Shown here: positions 51,261 through 60,237 of the stretch, piece after piece
How the letters are laid out: each line of letters starts with the position of its first letter
How positions within the stretch are numbered: position 1 is the first letter of the stretch
Assembly: GCF_021401345.1 (NCBI RefSeq)
Contig: NZ_JACBGE010000011.1
Coordinates: 103,816 to 167,815 of the forward strand
Reading direction: 5' to 3'
Source of the DNA: Hydrogenophaga sp. NFH-34
GTDB taxonomy: Bacteria > Pseudomonadota > Gammaproteobacteria > Burkholderiales > Burkholderiaceae_C
DNA length: 64,000 bases
Notes under the pieces: model-generated
The model's database searches: none
What the model was told of the DNA's origin: nothing
What the model saw: only the letters and a program-made list of their open reading frames with translations
Position numbers and translations under genes: made by a program

Positions 51261-51980
51261 TCAACTTGAAACGCTGTACCCACAGGCCTCGCACTTGAGC
51301 ACGTTGATGATTCGGCCGGGACCACCGGGTGACTCGGTGAATCCAGCCGTATCGCCAGGAAAGTCTGGGCTGCCAGCGTTGTAAGTCTGGTCCATGGCGA
51401 TGCCGTTGCGCATGCGACCGCCGCACTTGACGCATAGGCGAACCTGCCTCACCAGGCACTCGCGCTCTTCCCAGGAATCGAGCACCAGGGGCTTACCAGG
51501 CATTGCCGTACGGTGGACATTCCCCGAGTCTCTGTCGATCAGTTCGAAGGCGATTTGAGGATCGTTCATGTCACTGATGACTTCTTGAGCACCGTAGCCT
51601 CCGTGGCTGCGGGCAGGCGTCTGGGTGACGGCATTGGGTGCTGAGAGTTGAGGGATCTGATCGGAGACCGCGCTCACCGGCCAGCGTTCAAGCGCCGTAT
51701 GGAAAATCGGGTCCATCCACACATCCTCGTCCTCAATGGCGCCTTGGTTTGCCAGGTAGTTGGCCAACCACTCCATGGCCTCGGACGTGTTCTCGCCGAT
51801 GTGGTTGGTGGGTGCATCCGTCATCTGCTCCAGGATCTTGTTGGCCTGGGCGAGGGAAACCCTTGCCAGCGACAGCGCCAGAGCATGAACGACACGGCAT
51901 TGGTCGTGAGCTTGCTTGGCATCGCCTTTGAGCGTGTTCGACTCCTGGATCAGGAAAGGGGAAAGGGCGCCATCGATCAT
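51261..51980 (-). CDS. Hypothetical protein with C-terminal zinc ribbon
   Basis: 239 aa from MIDGALSPFLIQE. The N-terminal half is helical; the C-terminus has CVKCGGRMRNG and CEACGYSVSS, a two-pair cysteine ribbon with about 45 residues between. Start overlaps the preceding stop (ATGA at 51977-51980), so translation is coupled. Confidence 0.65.
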   Translation of the reverse strand: MIDGALSPFLIQESNTLKGDAKQAHDQCRVVHALALSLARVSLAQANKILEQMTDAPTNHIGENTSEAMEWLANYLANQGAIEDEDVWMDPIFHTALERWPVSAVSDQIPQLSAPNAVTQTPARSHGGYGAQEVISDMNDPQIAFELIDRDSGNVHRTAMPGKPLVLDSWEERECLVRQVRLCVKCGGRMRNGIAMDQTYNAGSPDFPGDTAGFTESPGGPGRIINVLKCEACGYSVSS

Positions 51981-52225
51981 GGAGTGCTCCCAGGCCTTTG
52001 GTTGACCATCCTCCATCCCGCTTTGCCAGTTGCTTGGCCCTTTGCCTGGTAGGCAATCCGACCTTGCTTCCTGAGCGCCTGGAGCCGGCCGTCGATGATG
52101 CGCCATTCATCGCGTGAAGTCAGCAAGGCGAGACGTGCCGCCTCCAAGACAACAGGGCGATGGTAGAGCGGCTTGTAGCCGTTCTCGATAGCCTTCAGGA
52201 TCAGAATGTCGATAGCTTCGTACAT
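51977..52225 (-). CDS. Small winged-helix-like protein
   Basis: 82 aa. MYEAIDILILKAIENGYKPLYHR, VVLEAARLALL, IIDGRLQALRKQGRIAYQ reads like a short winged-helix that could bind DNA. No family confirmed. Coupled to the 51261 gene. Confidence 0.6.
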   Translation of the reverse strand: MYEAIDILILKAIENGYKPLYHRPVVLEAARLALLTSRDEWRIIDGRLQALRKQGRIAYQAKGQATGKAGWRMVNQRPGSTP

Positions 52226-52264
52226 GATGAATTCGCCATAGCAAGGCGATGCACCGGTGCAAGT

Positions 52265-52675
52265 TCAACCGGTAGCTGCATCCTTACCTGTCGATGGCTT
52301 CCCTTGTTCCTTGTCTGCTGCTTGTGCATTTGAGGTGGCGAGCATTGAGGTGAGGCCCTCGGCAATGTCTTCGAGGATGTTGCGCTGATCGCTGGCATCC
52401 TGATAGATGGCAGCATCGGCCATCTGCGCATACCGTTGTGCCACATCCAACCACCTCTGCAGGTTGCTCGCGGCAGCGCCAGCCTTGAACGCCCTTTGCG
52501 CAAGCTCTTCCAGGCTGCTCTCGCTGATGGGTTGTGTCGTCACCCGTCCGTAGCTGCGGTTGACGAAGACCAGATGGTTCTCTTTCGCCCACTGAGATAG
52601 GGTGCTGCGGGCCGTTTCCAACGGATTGGCTGGACCGGTCGTGCCACCGATCTGGGGTGTAGGGTTGTCCTGCAT
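52265..52675 (-). CDS. Hypothetical helical protein
   Basis: 136 aa from MQDNPTPQIGG. Mostly helical (LEELAQRAFKAGAAASNLQRW, LEDIAEGLTSMLATS). Family unknown. Palindromic site 11 lies 100 bases upstream. Confidence 0.55.
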   Translation of the reverse strand: MQDNPTPQIGGTTGPANPLETARSTLSQWAKENHLVFVNRSYGRVTTQPISESSLEELAQRAFKAGAAASNLQRWLDVAQRYAQMADAAIYQDASDQRNILEDIAEGLTSMLATSNAQAADKEQGKPSTGKDAATG

Positions 52676-52774
52676 TGATGACCTTGGTTGGGGTATTCCC
52701 AGTCTGATCCTGAGGCGGGCGATTTCAACTCCCAATGCGGGATAAAAATCCCGGTCTTTGGAAGGCGGCGGACG

Positions 52775-52796
52775 GACCGCTCAAATATGGGCGCTC
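52775..52796. promoter_or_regulatory. 22-bp palindromic site 11
   Basis: GACCGCTCAAA then TATGGGCGCTC, between the 52265 and 52859 minus-strand genes. Confidence 0.7.
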
Positions 52797-52858
52797 GAAA
52801 GCAGGGGAGAAAGAGGCGGAATTCAGGTCGGGTTGCACCGAGCGAGCAGAAACGGGCG

Positions 52859-53075
52859 CTAGGATTGGTTCGAGCAACCTGACACCTGACCGATGGGTGA
52901 AAGCTGCTTCTCGGGGACGACAAAGGGCATGGCGCCTGGAAAGCGGATCATGGCGTAGCCTTCGACCCGGGCCATGACGCGCACCTTTTTGCTCCGGCTC
53001 GGGCACTTGGACAAGCTTGCCCTTTTCAACCCGAACAGCGATCCGTGTGAACATGGCAAAGTCACTATTGGCCAC
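52859..53075 (-). pseudogene. Small gene with frameshift at an A5 run
   Basis: A GTG start at 53075 overlaps the previous stop (TAGTG). The first frame reads MFTRIAVRVEKGKLVQVPEP after a few residues, up to GAGCAAAAAGGT (about 52990-53000). Continuing in the plus-one frame gives VRVMARVEGYAMIRFPGAMPFVV and stops at 52859. The two halves join into one plausible 71-aa protein, so this is a frameshift mutation, a sequencing slip, or less likely programmed frameshifting. Confidence 0.5.
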
Positions 53076-53386
53076 TAGGTGCTCCTTGCAGCGTCGATGA
53101 TCACTCGGGCTGAGCCCTGTATGCCCGCTGGCGCATACAGCGCCCACTTGTTCGTCTTGCCGTCTTTGCAGGCCCCATGCTTGCGTTCGAAATCGTCTGG
53201 CTCGCAGTGGAAGATGTTTTGGTCCAGCCAATTCAGGCGCTCTCGATCCGCCCTGAGGCGAGCGAATCCTTCTTGGAGGCGTTCCACCTGAGCCACGAGC
53301 GCAAGCTCGCGTTCGGCCGACATGCCCAGCAGCCGGGCTTGTTCTGCGACCTCGGCTTCCAGTTCTTCAATTCTGGGGTTTTGCAT
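53075..53386 (-). CDS. Coiled-coil hypothetical protein
   Basis: 103 aa. MQNPRIEELEAEVAEQARLLG and VERLQEGFARLRADRERLNW form a coiled coil, then LDQNIFHCEPDDFERKHGACKDGKTNKWALYAPAG. This last block resembles small phage/plasmid proteins of unknown function. Overlaps the upstream membrane-protein gene by 20 bases. Confidence 0.65.
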   Translation of the reverse strand: MQNPRIEELEAEVAEQARLLGMSAERELALVAQVERLQEGFARLRADRERLNWLDQNIFHCEPDDFERKHGACKDGKTNKWALYAPAGIQGSARVIIDAARST

Positions 53387-53597
53387 TCAACCTCCATCGG
53401 CGATGGTTGCGCCAGAAGACGATCGAAAGGGCAATGGCCATCGGCAGCATCCCCCAGGTCTTTGAAAGAACGATCCACACGAACCAAAGAGCCTGGCCAC
53501 TGAGCCCCAGAAGCCAGGCTCGTGGATGGTTGTTACCCACCAGAATGTTCATCCAGATAGTGATGGCCGACAGCACCCACGGCAGGAGTTCTACCAT
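53367..53597 (-). CDS. Small inner-membrane protein
   Basis: 76 aa from MVELLPWVLSAITIW. Three membrane segments (LLPWVLSAITIWMNILVG, AWLLGLSGQALWFVWIVL, WGMLPMAIALSIVFW) and a basic tail (RNHRRWRLNAKPQN). Small proteins like this occur on phages and plasmids. Function unknown. Confidence 0.65.
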   Translation of the reverse strand: MVELLPWVLSAITIWMNILVGNNHPRAWLLGLSGQALWFVWIVLSKTWGMLPMAIALSIVFWRNHRRWRLNAKPQN

Positions 53598-53602
53598 GGG
53601 AA

Positions 53603-54055
53603 TCACGCTGGCCCCGCCCACTGAGTCGGACTGTCTTCGAGTTCGCCGCACACTTCCATGCCGCTGGTGATCTCCCATTCGCCGGCCAGATCTGGCGGGG
53701 CGAGGTTCAGACCTTGGGAGAAGTCGCACAGTGGATTGGGCACCTGGACAATCATGCCATTCTGGAATGTGTAGGCCTTGCCCAACCCACGCCAGCTCAC
53801 GGGCCGGAACCAGTAGGCGTTGTTCCCTTTGAGGGTATTGAGAACATCGAGAAGGGAAAAGGTCGTTTCAGATGCTGCTGATTTCTTCGCCTGGGCAAGC
53901 TGGAGTTCAGATCTGAGCAGCGCAAGATCCTGACGGCAACCTTGGGCGGTTGCCGAGTCGTAAGGGACGGCCAGCAGCTTCAGATCGGGATTGAGCAGCG
54001 CATCGAGGCGGTCAAGCGCATCGCCGATGTAGGAGTTCAGTTTCAACGTGTTCAT
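53603..54055 (-). CDS. Hypothetical plasmid protein
   Basis: 150 aa from MNTLKLNSYIGDALDRLDALL. Helical N-terminal half, then NAYWFRPVSWRGLGKAYTFQNGM and PPDLAGEWEITSGMEVCGEL. No family recognised. Follows the MFS-fusion gene on the same strand. Confidence 0.6.
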   Translation of the reverse strand: MNTLKLNSYIGDALDRLDALLNPDLKLLAVPYDSATAQGCRQDLALLRSELQLAQAKKSAASETTFSLLDVLNTLKGNNAYWFRPVSWRGLGKAYTFQNGMIVQVPNPLCDFSQGLNLAPPDLAGEWEITSGMEVCGELEDSPTQWAGPA

Positions 54056-54074
54056 GTGCCTGTTCCGTGAAGTC

Positions 54075-55727
54075 TCAGGCCACCAACTGCTCCGCGAGAT
54101 CGTTGCCTGCCCGCGTGAGCCAACAATGGCCATTGCGGCTGTGCTTGATAACGCCCAGTGTCACCAGGCGCTTGAACGTGTTGGGGCCGTTTTCATTGCC
54201 TGCCTCGTGTCGCAGAAAGCGGTGCTCTGCGTACCCGTAGTGGATTTCGTGCTTCTTCGGGCTGGTTTTGGGGTAATCCTTGTTCCAGGCGGCGAAGGCA
54301 CGAACCATGGACAGATCGGCGTCGGTCAGTTCCACGGTGATGGTGAGGTTGGTGGTGGTCATTGGGGTGTTTTCCTCGAATGGATGCGCGGCCTCGAACT
54401 CTCTTGCCGTGGTATCAGCTTCCTCTACGGGGGCAGCTTTGCAACTTGCTACACGCGCCCTGCGAGCCATAGCAATGAGGAAGATGGCAAGGACAACACC
54501 GAGTGCAGAACAGATCCCTGTAGCGATCCATGTGTACTGCCAACCTCCAGCCCAAAGTGCCAGTGCCGCCAATGCAGGAGGACCAGAGAACTGGCCCACC
54601 GAGTTCATTTGCTGCATCCAGCCAACCGTGGTCGATACTGTCTCCCGTGAAGGGGCCAGGATTACGCACAAGCCGAAAAGCGTGCCGGCCACCAACCCCC
54701 CGAAGATGGAGAAGACCAATACGCCCACATACTGGAGCGCGGGATGCCCGATCAGGCCGAACGCGAGCAGCGCACCCAACCCCATGCCGACAAAGCCCGG
54801 GACCATTGCATATGCAGGAAATGAAAGACGCGCTGCCACGCGACCAGCACAGATGCTCCCGATCACGTTGATACCGACTGCAAACGAACTGAGCGCACCG
54901 ACAGCCCAGGGCTGCAGGCCAGCATCGCGGTAGATGGTGGGCAGAAAGCCGACCACAGCCAGCCATTGGCCCGAGTAGAGCAAGAAGCTCACCGCCACCA
55001 GCCAAGGCCCCGGCGAACTGAGGGTCAGCTTCACGCGATCGAAATACCCCGTGGATTGGTGAGCGGGCTGTCCAGGTGGAATGAGCCACTGCAAGAACAC
55101 GGCGCACAGGGCGGTCATGCTCCCGAGCAGCAACCAGTAAAAGTGCCAGTCCAGGGTATTGACGAACCAGCCTCCAATGAGCATCGCCAGAGCCACGCCT
55201 GCGGGCATGTAGGTGCCCCACAAGCCCATCGATCTCATGAGGTTGCGCGAGTCAGTCTCGACCTGGCGGATCAGAGCAGGGGCGGGCAACACGGACAGAA
55301 GAAAGCCCAGGCCTTCGCCCAGGCGGCTGAAGAGCAGTTGTGCGATGCTCGGTGATGCCGCGCCCACAAAGCTCGACAGAGAGAGGATGACAAGGCCGAG
55401 CAGCATCACCTGCCGCGGACCGTGCCGATCAGCCAGAAGGCCTATGCACAGACCCAGCACCATGCCCGCAGCTTGGACTGTGGAAAGGAGCCATCCTGCC
55501 TGTATGAGGGTCAGCCCCATCTGCTCCTGCAATACGGGGATGGTCACCGGAAGCTTGCCCACGTGCATCGCGCACACGATGCCGATCAGGACCACGAAGA
55601 TGGCGTCGGGGATTCGGCCAATCTTCTGTTGAAGTGGGTGAAGGGAGTGGCCAGGCGCGGATTCGCTGGCGTCCTTTGAGTCTTGTGAGAGATTCGCGGT
55701 GATCAAGGCAAGCCCGTTGTGAGTCAC
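54075..55727 (-). CDS. MFS transporter fused to a small wHTH-like plasmid protein
   Basis: 550 aa. Residues about 40-435 form a 12-helix major facilitator (DAIFVVLIGIVCAMHVG onward) with the loop motif GLLADRHGPRQVM, related to cyanate/drug-type exporters. After a linker (AAHPFEENTP) the frame continues into 95 residues beginning MTTTNLTITVELTDADLSM and ending KHSRNGHCWLTRAGNDLAEQLVA, which reads like a winged-helix protein. That part has its own ATG at 54362 with GAGGAAA nine bases upstream, so it may also be made alone. Probably a stop-loss fusion of a transporter with a plasmid gene. Confidence 0.75.
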   Translation of the reverse strand: MTHNGLALITANLSQDSKDASESAPGHSLHPLQQKIGRIPDAIFVVLIGIVCAMHVGKLPVTIPVLQEQMGLTLIQAGWLLSTVQAAGMVLGLCIGLLADRHGPRQVMLLGLVILSLSSFVGAASPSIAQLLFSRLGEGLGFLLSVLPAPALIRQVETDSRNLMRSMGLWGTYMPAGVALAMLIGGWFVNTLDWHFYWLLLGSMTALCAVFLQWLIPPGQPAHQSTGYFDRVKLTLSSPGPWLVAVSFLLYSGQWLAVVGFLPTIYRDAGLQPWAVGALSSFAVGINVIGSICAGRVAARLSFPAYAMVPGFVGMGLGALLAFGLIGHPALQYVGVLVFSIFGGLVAGTLFGLCVILAPSRETVSTTVGWMQQMNSVGQFSGPPALAALALWAGGWQYTWIATGICSALGVVLAIFLIAMARRARVASCKAAPVEEADTTAREFEAAHPFEENTPMTTTNLTITVELTDADLSMVRAFAAWNKDYPKTSPKKHEIHYGYAEHRFLRHEAGNENGPNTFKRLVTLGVIKHSRNGHCWLTRAGNDLAEQLVA

Positions 55728-55845
55728 TGGCGAAAGCAGCCAGCATCAGCAATCAGGCTATGGCGAGGAACACTCTTTTCAAGATCGAAAGGGGACGCTG
55801 CGCTGGCGACTATCTGTCGCGTGGGCACCCTGTAAATGAAAGAAA

Positions 55846-55864
55846 GAGCCCGGCCACCGGGCTC
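55846..55864. terminator. Hairpin between the XRE and MFS-fusion genes
   Basis: GAGCCCGG/CCGGGCTC around CCA, 26 bases after the XRE-gene stop on the minus strand. The rest of 55728-55889 shows no gene. Confidence 0.6.
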
Positions 55865-55889
55865 TCGGTAGGAAAGAAGGCTGTCTGTT

Positions 55890-56327
55890 CTACGCGGCAG
55901 CAAGCCTCTTTGCCGCTTCGCGCTTGCCAATACCCCGTACCGCTGCGATGCTTTGAAGCTGAGCCGCCCTCGGCGCCGCCTTGCCGGATTCCCACCTGGC
56001 CACAGAGAGCGCAGAACAGCCAAGAAGTTTGGCCATCTCGGCTTGTGAGAGGTCGAGCTTTTCACGAAGCGCGGCAAACTGGGCTGGGCCGAATGCGCGT
56101 GGGCGCCGGACTTTCTCGACCGAGTCTTCATGCACCGGAGCTACTTTCTCTACCACCTTACCCTGCGCTTTGAGCTGGCCTCGAAGATCCTTGACCTCAC
56201 GCTTGAGGGCAGCGATTTCGGAACGATGGGAGTGCGCCGCCTTTTTCAAGGGCTCAAGTTCCGACTTCAGGAGCTTGCGGGAAAGGCGTGTGATCTCGGA
56301 CTTTAGAACGTCGTTCAGTGTGCTCAT
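55890..56327 (-). CDS. XRE-family HTH regulator with coiled-coil N-terminus
   Basis: 145 aa from MSTLNDVLKSEITRL. Residues about 1-65 are coiled coil (ELEPLKKAAHSHRSEIAALKREV); the C-terminal HTH reads LREKLDLSQAEMAKLLGCSALSVARWESGKAAPRAAQL. A DNA-binding dimer is expected. It is one of few candidates in this window for the protein that binds the 22-bp palindrome. Confidence 0.8.
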   Translation of the reverse strand: MSTLNDVLKSEITRLSRKLLKSELEPLKKAAHSHRSEIAALKREVKDLRGQLKAQGKVVEKVAPVHEDSVEKVRRPRAFGPAQFAALREKLDLSQAEMAKLLGCSALSVARWESGKAAPRAAQLQSIAAVRGIGKREAAKRLAAA

Positions 56328-56904
56328 GCGGCGCATCGTAAAGCACATAAGTGGAAATCACCAAATCCATCGAATATGACAAGGCCCACGAAGCGCGTGC
56401 CTCGTGGGCCAGATTCTTTATCATTTCTGAGGGAAAGTGGTCGTCTTTTACTCCGGGGGAGATCGGTTTCTCGGGCGCTCGGCGTTGTGGTCCACAGAAC
56501 AATAACCTGGCGCATAGACCGATAGCGCAGGCACTCGGAATCCCTCGCGCAGGCCTGCGAGGGGGCGGTTCATCGCACGCGCCAAGCAGGCGGCCAGGCC
56601 GCCAAACAAGACACAACCCGGAACAGATCTCCGGCCGGCGATGCCTTGCTCAATTGGACGATGAATGCGATGCATGCACCCAGCTTACGACCGAAGCTGC
56701 GTGAATCAACTTCAGAATGACGTGCTGGATACGTCGTCTCTTATGGCACGCGCCTGTCCTCGAAGCACGCTGCACAGCCAAAAAAAACCCGACACCTTGA
56801 GGGAGTCGGGCTGAGACTGCCGGCGAATAAGGGAGGGAGAAAGTTGCCGGCAGGGAATCAATACTAGCAGGTCCTGCTGGGTATGGATGCTGCAATTTGT
56901 GCTT
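56328..56904. other. Intergenic region without a supported gene
   Basis: Contains a perfect hairpin GGCCCACGA/TCGTGGGCC (about 56384-56412) and a minus-strand terminator: CCCGAC (56788-56793) with GTCGGG (56805-56810) beside an A8 run (T8 on the minus strand), serving the gene at 56905. Short frames here look random. Confidence 0.55.
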
Positions 56905-57345
56905 CTACTGGGTTTTGGTCTGAGCTTCAGCTTCTACCTTTGGCCTTGGAGATGAAAACAGGAAGGATAGCGCCCATCCTGCAAGCATCGCGGTGATCAG
57001 AAATAGTGGAGATAGCAGCCAGTCCTTGACCGCAGCACCCTGGAAGACGTTTATAAAGATGCGCGGAAAACCCCGTTCTTCAGGGCGGGGATCCACGCTC
57101 TCATAGTCGAAATCGTCATCGATACTTCCGTTGACGAGTATCACGCCATCGTCGTAGTAAGGCGCGTCGGGGCCGTCTTCCGGCCAGAAGCTCAGGTCGT
57201 TGGAAAAGCGCTTGATCTCAGCGCCGGTGCATTTTGCTGCCATGGTCAAACCTCGGCTTTCAGCTTTGGACAGCTTCCGCCACTTTTCCAGCCCACGAAG
57301 CGAAGCTGGAGAGGTACAAGCGCTCCTGTTTTCCACGTTGCTCAT
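56905..57345 (-). CDS. Hypothetical protein with one membrane helix
   Basis: 146 aa; GGAG seven bases before the ATG. Acidic middle (YYDDGVILVNGSIDDDFDYE) and a C-terminal membrane segment (WLLSPLFLITAMLAGWALSFLF). An internal Met at 57243 is an alternative start. Function unknown. Confidence 0.6.
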   Translation of the reverse strand: MSNVENRSACTSPASLRGLEKWRKLSKAESRGLTMAAKCTGAEIKRFSNDLSFWPEDGPDAPYYDDGVILVNGSIDDDFDYESVDPRPEERGFPRIFINVFQGAAVKDWLLSPLFLITAMLAGWALSFLFSSPRPKVEAEAQTKTQ

Positions 57346-57385
57346 AGAGCACTCCAGGCTCTTGCGGCGGAGGTTCCGGTGAAAG

Positions 57386-57493
57386 CTAGGTTTCGGGCCG
57401 ATGCTCGTCGCCGATGGCGATCACAGTTCGTTGGGTGCGGCCAGCGCCGCGGTTGACGTAGGTCTTGCCGACCTGGATGTCTTGTGGTTTCAT
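57386..57493 (-). CDS. Very small protein (35 aa)
   Basis: MKPQDIQVGKTYVNRGAGR followed by TQRTVIAIGDEHRPET. This is the typical opening of small phage and plasmid proteins of the IQVGKTY type. Possibly a truncated member. It has no strong ribosome-binding site. Confidence 0.4.
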   Translation of the reverse strand: MKPQDIQVGKTYVNRGAGRTQRTVIAIGDEHRPET

Positions 57494-57559
57494 GGATGAA
57501 GTCTATTTGACGTGGGAGGGGCTTCAAGCTGGAAGGTTGCCGTACCTCTTGCGCAGACC

Positions 57560-57581
57560 GAGCGCCCATATCTGAGCGCTT
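57560..57581. promoter_or_regulatory. 22-bp palindromic site 12
   Basis: GAGCGCCCATA then TCTGAGCGCTT, 67 bases upstream of the 35-aa frame. Confidence 0.65.
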
Positions 57582-57693
57582 GAATCGTGATCGATATTGA
57601 GCGTTTCTCGCGATTGAGATTGGCATCGAGAGAATCAAACGGGATACTGAAGTCTGTCTGCTTGGTGCGATAGTGGGGAGATTCGTTCGCTAT

Positions 57694-58758
57694 TCAGAAG
57701 AGGCCGGGCTGCCTTTCAGTCTCAGTAGTTGGCTGGCGATCGGCGGTTTGAGACTTCGCTGTGTTTTTGCTGGCGGCGGGCCGGCACTTTGTGTCGATGA
57801 AGTGCGCGGCACCATCGATCACGACTATCTTGCGGTTGACTCGAACCACCAGGCCGCGTCGGTCCCCGCGCTCCAAGCTGCCATCTTCCCAGGCATCGAC
57901 CTGTTTGAGGTACGAGTAAGTCGTGCCATCCCAGTCTTCGAGTGGCCTGTATGTCCATCCTTCGCACGAGGCAAAGTCCTTCGAGAACATCTGCCCGTCG
58001 TTGATGTAGTTGATACCGTTGTGCTCGAATGCCTGAACCGAGGCGATGCCATCGCTCGATTCGCAGAGCTTGCCTGCGCAGCAATGTTTCTCCCAGACGC
58101 TTCGGCTCACTTCGAGCACCGGCATGTGGTCCGAATAGCTGTCCATGAAGAAGCTGCTTCGGTGCAGGTAAAAATACGATGACACGTGGTTTGCACCCTG
58201 CATCAGCACAATGCTGCCAACCCCTTCGATATGTACACCGCAGTCTGAACCAGTCGGGATGGTTCTCCGCTTGTACTCGACGCCAGGGATCATCGACATG
58301 TAGGTGCTCGCCTCCACCAAGTGGGCCTGCAACTGGCTGCATTCTTGTTCGTTGTCCCAGATGGACGCACCGTGCATTGCCCAGCGGTGCTCGTCGAATC
58401 CATTTCTTCGACTTGACACCTCATTATCGGCGGACTCGATGCCTTTGGTGAAGGCAGATCGTAGCGGCTCGGGTAGTTTGGAAATTTCCCCTATAGCCTG
58501 AGCGATCCGGGCGCCGTACTCTGCGCACGTGTACTCAGGCTCCAGCCAAGTACCAATCGGAGACACCTGAAGGACAGGCGCGAGGACGGGGGCGAATAAA
58601 TGAGGTTGCATGCGGGATGACAAAGCGAAGCCAACTGCCAGCTTCGCATGTGTACCGTCCAGTGCAATCTGGAAGGAATTCCGATTCAGGTGCCATTCGT
58701 TTGGGCTTTTGTCCATGCCATGAGGTTGCCCGTAGTGATGATTCAGCATCGAGTCCAT
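57694..58758 (-). CDS. Hypothetical plasmid protein
   Basis: 354 aa from MDSMLNHHYGQP; a TTG at 58821 would overlap the divergent DUF1173-like gene, so the later start is preferred. No transmembrane segment. Notable blocks: EYTCAEYGARIAQAIGEI, FFMDSYSDHMPVLEVSRSVW, GLVVRVNRKIVVIDGAAHF. Family not recognised. It is divergent from the 58774 gene. Confidence 0.65.
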   Translation of the reverse strand: MDSMLNHHYGQPHGMDKSPNEWHLNRNSFQIALDGTHAKLAVGFALSSRMQPHLFAPVLAPVLQVSPIGTWLEPEYTCAEYGARIAQAIGEISKLPEPLRSAFTKGIESADNEVSSRRNGFDEHRWAMHGASIWDNEQECSQLQAHLVEASTYMSMIPGVEYKRRTIPTGSDCGVHIEGVGSIVLMQGANHVSSYFYLHRSSFFMDSYSDHMPVLEVSRSVWEKHCCAGKLCESSDGIASVQAFEHNGINYINDGQMFSKDFASCEGWTYRPLEDWDGTTYSYLKQVDAWEDGSLERGDRRGLVVRVNRKIVVIDGAAHFIDTKCRPAASKNTAKSQTADRQPTTETERQPGLF

Positions 58759-58773
58759 GAAGTTCGGTGCCCA

Positions 58774-60039
58774 ATGTCCAGTCAGCAGCAGCACTCCCTT
58801 GTGCAAATCGCTGGGGAACAAGTCCAGCGCGATCTACAAGAGTTCAATCCGGTCCACTGGCAGGTGTTGCTAAAGCGAGCCAAGGACGGGGGAATAGAGC
58901 CGACGTGCCTATGCCGCGGGTCGGGTCGGCCGCTTCCGATGCACATTGCTCGGCGTGGACGCACCTATGTGCTCAAGAAGATGCCCATGGGAGGAGACCA
59001 ACATCATCCAGCGTGCCTGTCCTACGGTACGGTGGCCGGGCTGGGCAGGGGGAAAGAGTCCACTGAAGCCTTGCAGAAGGGCAGTGATGGCAGACTGGAC
59101 ATAAAGCTGGACGTTCCCTTGACGACCGTCATCAGCTCGAATGCAGGTTCCAGACGAGATCGGGTTGCCAGTGAGGGCACCACTTCACGCAACGCCGTCA
59201 CTGTGCTTGGCTTGCTGCATGTCCTGTGGGAGAAAGCGGGCCTGAATCGATGGGAGCCTTTGAATGGAGCACCACCTGTTCGCCGTCTGACAGCCGTCTA
59301 CCAGAAACTCGATGAAGAGCTGCAGGACATTACCTTTGGCCGTATCTCAGGGGAGCAGTTGATCTTCGTCCCTGACACTCGAATTGATCCGGCGGACTTG
59401 CGCTCCAAGCACGATGCGCTGCATGAGCAGAATCGCTTGCTATGCGGATATTTCGGTTCTGATTTGCGTCCCGTCCTCTTCGTCATCGGTGAGCTTCGAA
59501 GCGCCTTCCAAAGCCGATATGGGGTGGGACTCAGGCTCAAGGGTCTGGGCGACGACGCCACGATCTGGATGGGTGAGAAACCTGCGCAAGCACTCCACGG
59601 CCAGATCACTACGGCCGTCAACCGCATGGGCCGTCTCCAGGGGCACACGATGGTCCTGGCTGGAGTTCAGTTCAGCCCAAAGGGGTCCCTGAACTGGAAC
59701 GTGGGCGCCTTGATGAGCACGTCGGACGTCTTCATTCCCGTGGAAAGCTCCTACGAGGCACTGGTAGCCGATCGCCTGGTGCTGCAGGGTAGATCCTTCG
59801 AGAAACCCCTTCGATTCACCAGCGAGGACACCGTGCACCCCGACTTCATCTTGAGGGACGCACAAGATCCGGTCTACATGGAGGTCTTTGGAATGGACTC
59901 GCCAAAGTACCTTCAGTGCAAGCGCGACAAACTGGCCGACTACGCAAGTAGGGGAAGGGCACTATGGTGCTGGGATGCCGCCTCTGGGTCCAAGATGCCA
60001 GGGTTTCCCAAGAAGGGCGTGCATTTGGGCACCTTTTGA
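58774..60039 (+). CDS. DUF1173-like plasmid protein
   Basis: 421 aa from MSSQQQHSLVQIAGEQVQ. The N-terminal region has GGIEPTCLCRG, PLPMHIARRGRTYVLKKMP and QHHPACLSYG: two cysteine/histidine groups in the DUF1173 order. The C-terminal 120 residues read like a nuclease-type fold (YEALVADRLVL, VHPDFILRDAQDPVYMEVFG), where E, D and E could be catalytic. DUF1173 genes are nearly always plasmid-borne; function unknown. Confidence 0.75.
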   Translation: MSSQQQHSLVQIAGEQVQRDLQEFNPVHWQVLLKRAKDGGIEPTCLCRGSGRPLPMHIARRGRTYVLKKMPMGGDQHHPACLSYGTVAGLGRGKESTEALQKGSDGRLDIKLDVPLTTVISSNAGSRRDRVASEGTTSRNAVTVLGLLHVLWEKAGLNRWEPLNGAPPVRRLTAVYQKLDEELQDITFGRISGEQLIFVPDTRIDPADLRSKHDALHEQNRLLCGYFGSDLRPVLFVIGELRSAFQSRYGVGLRLKGLGDDATIWMGEKPAQALHGQITTAVNRMGRLQGHTMVLAGVQFSPKGSLNWNVGALMSTSDVFIPVESSYEALVADRLVLQGRSFEKPLRFTSEDTVHPDFILRDAQDPVYMEVFGMDSPKYLQCKRDKLADYASRGRALWCWDAASGSKMPGFPKKGVHLGTF

Positions 60040-60140
60040 TGCCACCCCAAGACCCTCTCTACTGAAAATCGAGGTTCACATATCGCCTGTTGGCGGAAGT
60101 TGTCTCAGCGAGCTTTGCTCGCACTCGAATCAACCCATTT

Positions 60141-60237
60141 GGGGGCTTTCTCATGCGCGATGCGGTATGAGAAAGCCTCTTGGCTTGCACCTTTCTCATT
60201 TCCCCTGGCTTCAGGGAACTTCAAGAAAGGATAGGTT
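60141..60237 (+). promoter_or_regulatory. Structured RNA leader 17 (of 60238 gene)
   Basis: P1 GGCTTTCTCAT (60144-60154) with ATGAGAAAGCC (60167-60177), perfect. P2 CCTTTCT (60190-60196) with AGAAAGG (60224-60230), enclosing TCCCCT/AGGGA. Confidence 0.85.
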
